Shown here one piece after another: positions 61,756 to 64,000 of a stretch of 64,000 nucleotides of DNA (positions are counted from its first letter, which is position 1; each line of letters begins with the position of its first letter). The stretch lies in NCBI GenBank assembly GCA_964007475.1, contig OZ023273.1, positions 137,489,308 to 137,553,307 of the forward strand, given 5' to 3'. The stretch is from Hybos culiciformis (lineage: Eukaryota; Arthropoda; Insecta; Diptera; Hybotidae). The notes under the pieces are model-generated. The model was not told the DNA's origin. It saw only the letters and a list, made by a program, of their open reading frames with translations, and ran no database searches. Position numbers and translations under genes: made by a program.

Positions 61756-64000
61756 TTCAGGGAATATTTTATTATAATTCTAAAAATGTGAATTTTATGA
61801 CAGTTTTTATTTCATACATTTATTTATTCAAATATTGTATATTATTATGAAATAAAAAATATTTAATTTTTTTTTTAACTTCTAAGTGGAATAATATATA
61901 ATGTGTATATTTTTGACTCTACTTAAGGCTAATCTTGAACCTTACACTATAACTACTTGAATTAAATATTGTTCAATTCTCCATTTTCATTTGAATTTTC
62001 TGAAAAATTTCAATATATTTTCTACATTTTACTGTCATTATTTTGTTTGCAGGAAGAAAAACAGATTTTTGGCGCCAAATTTGATTTTTTTTATTCAAAA
62101 ATATTTTCTATCCAACTAAAGACAAATAAATATGAAAACAAAACAATATTAATAAATTCCCAGAAACTTGTCATCCAACCTTCGTACATTATTTTTATAT
62201 CGTTCCATATACACTGAGTTCACTAAAGAAGCAACCAATCTTATTTTATCGAAGTTAAGTCACAAAAAATAAATCTTATTTATATAAACTGATTCATCAT
62301 TATTTTGGATTAAAATATTTTTTTGTTTATAACACACAGAAGAACATTTCAGAATTTCAGAAAACCCATAATTTTCACGATTTTCTCATATTTATCGCGG
62401 TTAAACTTTTTGTTTTTATGCAAAAGTTTATTCAATTTTTTTTTTTTTTCATTGTTTTGTTATGTTTTTTATTATTTTAATGTACTTTTAAGATAAAAGT
62501 CAATAGAAAAAAAATGTATATATATTTTTTTTATCGGATTTAGGTAGATTTATTTTTATATTCTTGTATTAAAGAACAAAAAATAAATTTTTATTTTAAA
62601 TCATATATAAATAAAAAAAATGTTTTCAATATTGGGTAAAAGTATATAAATTTTCCATAAAAATAATAAGTGAACATTTTCATTTTTTTTTTTATTAAGA
62701 AAAGGAATATTTTTTAAAAAAAATAAGTTAATAAATAATAATAAAAAAAATTGGAATAATGTCAATATTTACAAAAATTTTCTTTATTTTTTTTTTAGGG
62801 ATAAGTATACCTTGAAAAACAAAGAAAATAGTAAACAAACTATTTGATACGGTGCAGTTTTAGCAAATATTTTCAATCTCCGATAGAACTAAAGAAATTA
62901 CATGCGATACGATATAAATTACTTAAAGCTGATTGCTTTTTTTAAAAAGTAAATTTTTTTTTTGCAGAAATGATTGGTATTTTCATTTATTTGAAAAAAA
63001 AATTAAGAAAAAAAATTCAATGAAAAATTTCTAATAAATATGGTGTATATAGGGTTAATACAATATTCTGAAATTATCACGTAAAACCATTATGAAAGAA
63101 AAATAACCATCAGTCTTATTTTGAAAAATTTTTTTTTTGTTTTGTTTTGTTTTTCTTAAGGTATCATTGATTTTTCAGATCAAGACTATTGATATTATTT
63201 TAACTTTTATATTTATATAGGTGTTGTATATATATACCGAAAGATAAGTGTTTTTTTTCTTACTAATAACTCAAGATAACTCTCAACTTATAAAATATAG
63301 GTAGGTATCTGGATATTTATTTTTCTTTTTGTATTTTCATAGATGAATTAGATTTCTTATTTTATTTTTATTTATTTTCAATATTTGAAAAAGGTTTAAA
63401 TATAGTATATATTTATAGAAATAATAAAATATAATATTCAAAAAAAATATCCCATCTGATAAAAATTCTAGTTTAGATAGTCGAAAAATACTTAAATTCA
63501 AGAATTGGTTTATTAAAATTCATATATAGTTACATATTGTAGAAATGATTATTTTATTTAACCATGAGTAGTGTCTTGGAGATATTTAAAAATTAAATTA
63601 ATAAATTTTTAATATTATAAGTTTGAAATTTATCTTTGGTTATAATTATAATAGACAGTATCATTAGACACTTTAAAACACTTTTCTTTTTTTTAACACA
63701 AATGTAGGCAAATAACCCTGTTTCATCGTTTTAGTTAAATTCTAATATCTTGCAACCAAATCAATAAATTGAAATTCAACTAATATGTTTGTTCGCTATT
63801 TTTTTTATTTTTTTTTTTCAGTGAAATTCTTATAATATTTAATTTTCCATTTCTAACTTACATATATGTACAGAATGGAGCATATATACATAATATGTGA
63901 AAAATAAAATAAAAAAATATATATATATATTTTTATTTAAACAAAATAAAATTAATGAATATCACGTTTTATATGGTTGAAACCTTCTTGAATTTTAAAA

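Larger units (their letters stand above)
53646..64000. other. Gene-free AT-rich DNA
   Basis: No gene is supported; frames at 56058-56255, 56769-56951, 59791-59973, 61044-61259, 61492-61791 and 61969-62217 lack motifs and follow A/T tracts. Inside are a hairpin ACATTGAA/TTCAATGT (53701-53723), (TTTAA)5 at 55436-55460, a repeat of ATTTAAAGAAA near 60557-60585, the CpG-rich word at 60489-60508, a 17-T run at 60098-60114 and the ATT/AAT arms near 61.7 kb. Confidence 0.6.

Noticed and set aside
61492..61791. 99-codon frame
   Set aside because: Two isoleucine runs come from (ATT)n and (AAT)n repeats; no domain.
1..64000. Recurrent AAAAAGGATA / TATCCTTTTT words across the window
   Set aside because: They occur often (for example 5539-5550, 34651-34662 and 56231-56247), but A-tract-rich DNA gives many such matches; no spacing or orientation rule was seen.
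1..64000. CRISPR array, bacterial operon, phage or viral genome
   Set aside because: No regularly spaced repeats, no ribosome-binding-site-led gene runs and no viral hallmark genes; everything fits eukaryotic intergenic or intronic DNA.

Overview
The window looks like gene-poor, intronic or intergenic DNA from an insect nuclear genome, probably a fly (Diptera). It is extremely A+T-rich by eye, full of A and T homopolymers and of ATAC/ATGT-type simple sequence. The only long open reading frame is an insect-type LINE. No bacterial-style gene packing, rRNA, intact tRNA, CRISPR array or viral genome is visible. The species cannot be named from the sequence. No host protein-coding exon could be supported; one possible 5' non-coding exon is proposed near 6.4 kb.

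Layout. (1) 1172-4518: an apparently full-length non-LTR retrotransposon with one intact 973-residue endonuclease/reverse-transcriptase ORF, a 171-bp duplication of its 5' end including the start codon, a 3'-UTR inverted repeat, AATAAA and a 22-nt A tail. (2) 10107-10743: a 637-bp non-autonomous DNA transposon with Tigger/pogo-like termini and a TA target duplication. (3) 17844-18851: a roughly 1-kb TA-flanked terminal-inverted-repeat element. Nested in it on the minus strand is a tRNA-derived, SINE-like sequence with an A-rich tail of about 265 nt. (4) 20469-21261: a 793-bp hAT deletion derivative with an exact 8-bp target duplication. It still carries on the minus strand a piece of transposase reading frame with a BED-like C2H2 zinc finger. 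(5) Two weaker inverted-repeat elements, at 33364-33632 and 53361-53641 (the latter between TTAA sites). The remainder is A/T desert with microsatellites, short tandem duplications, small palindromes and a few strikingly G+C- or CpG-rich words.

Functional picture: the LINE is the only element that looks capable of making a complete protein, with all endonuclease and reverse-transcriptase motifs present. The DNA elements are non-autonomous and would need transposases from elsewhere in the genome. The SINE-like unit likewise needs a LINE in trans, but nothing in the sequence links it to this one: its tail is A-rich, while its body shares no visible 3' sequence with the LINE. I found no convincing unknown multi-gene system. 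The most informative items are the template-jump-like LINE 5' duplication, the LINE 3' hairpin, the zinc-finger-bearing hAT derivative and the nested SINE.
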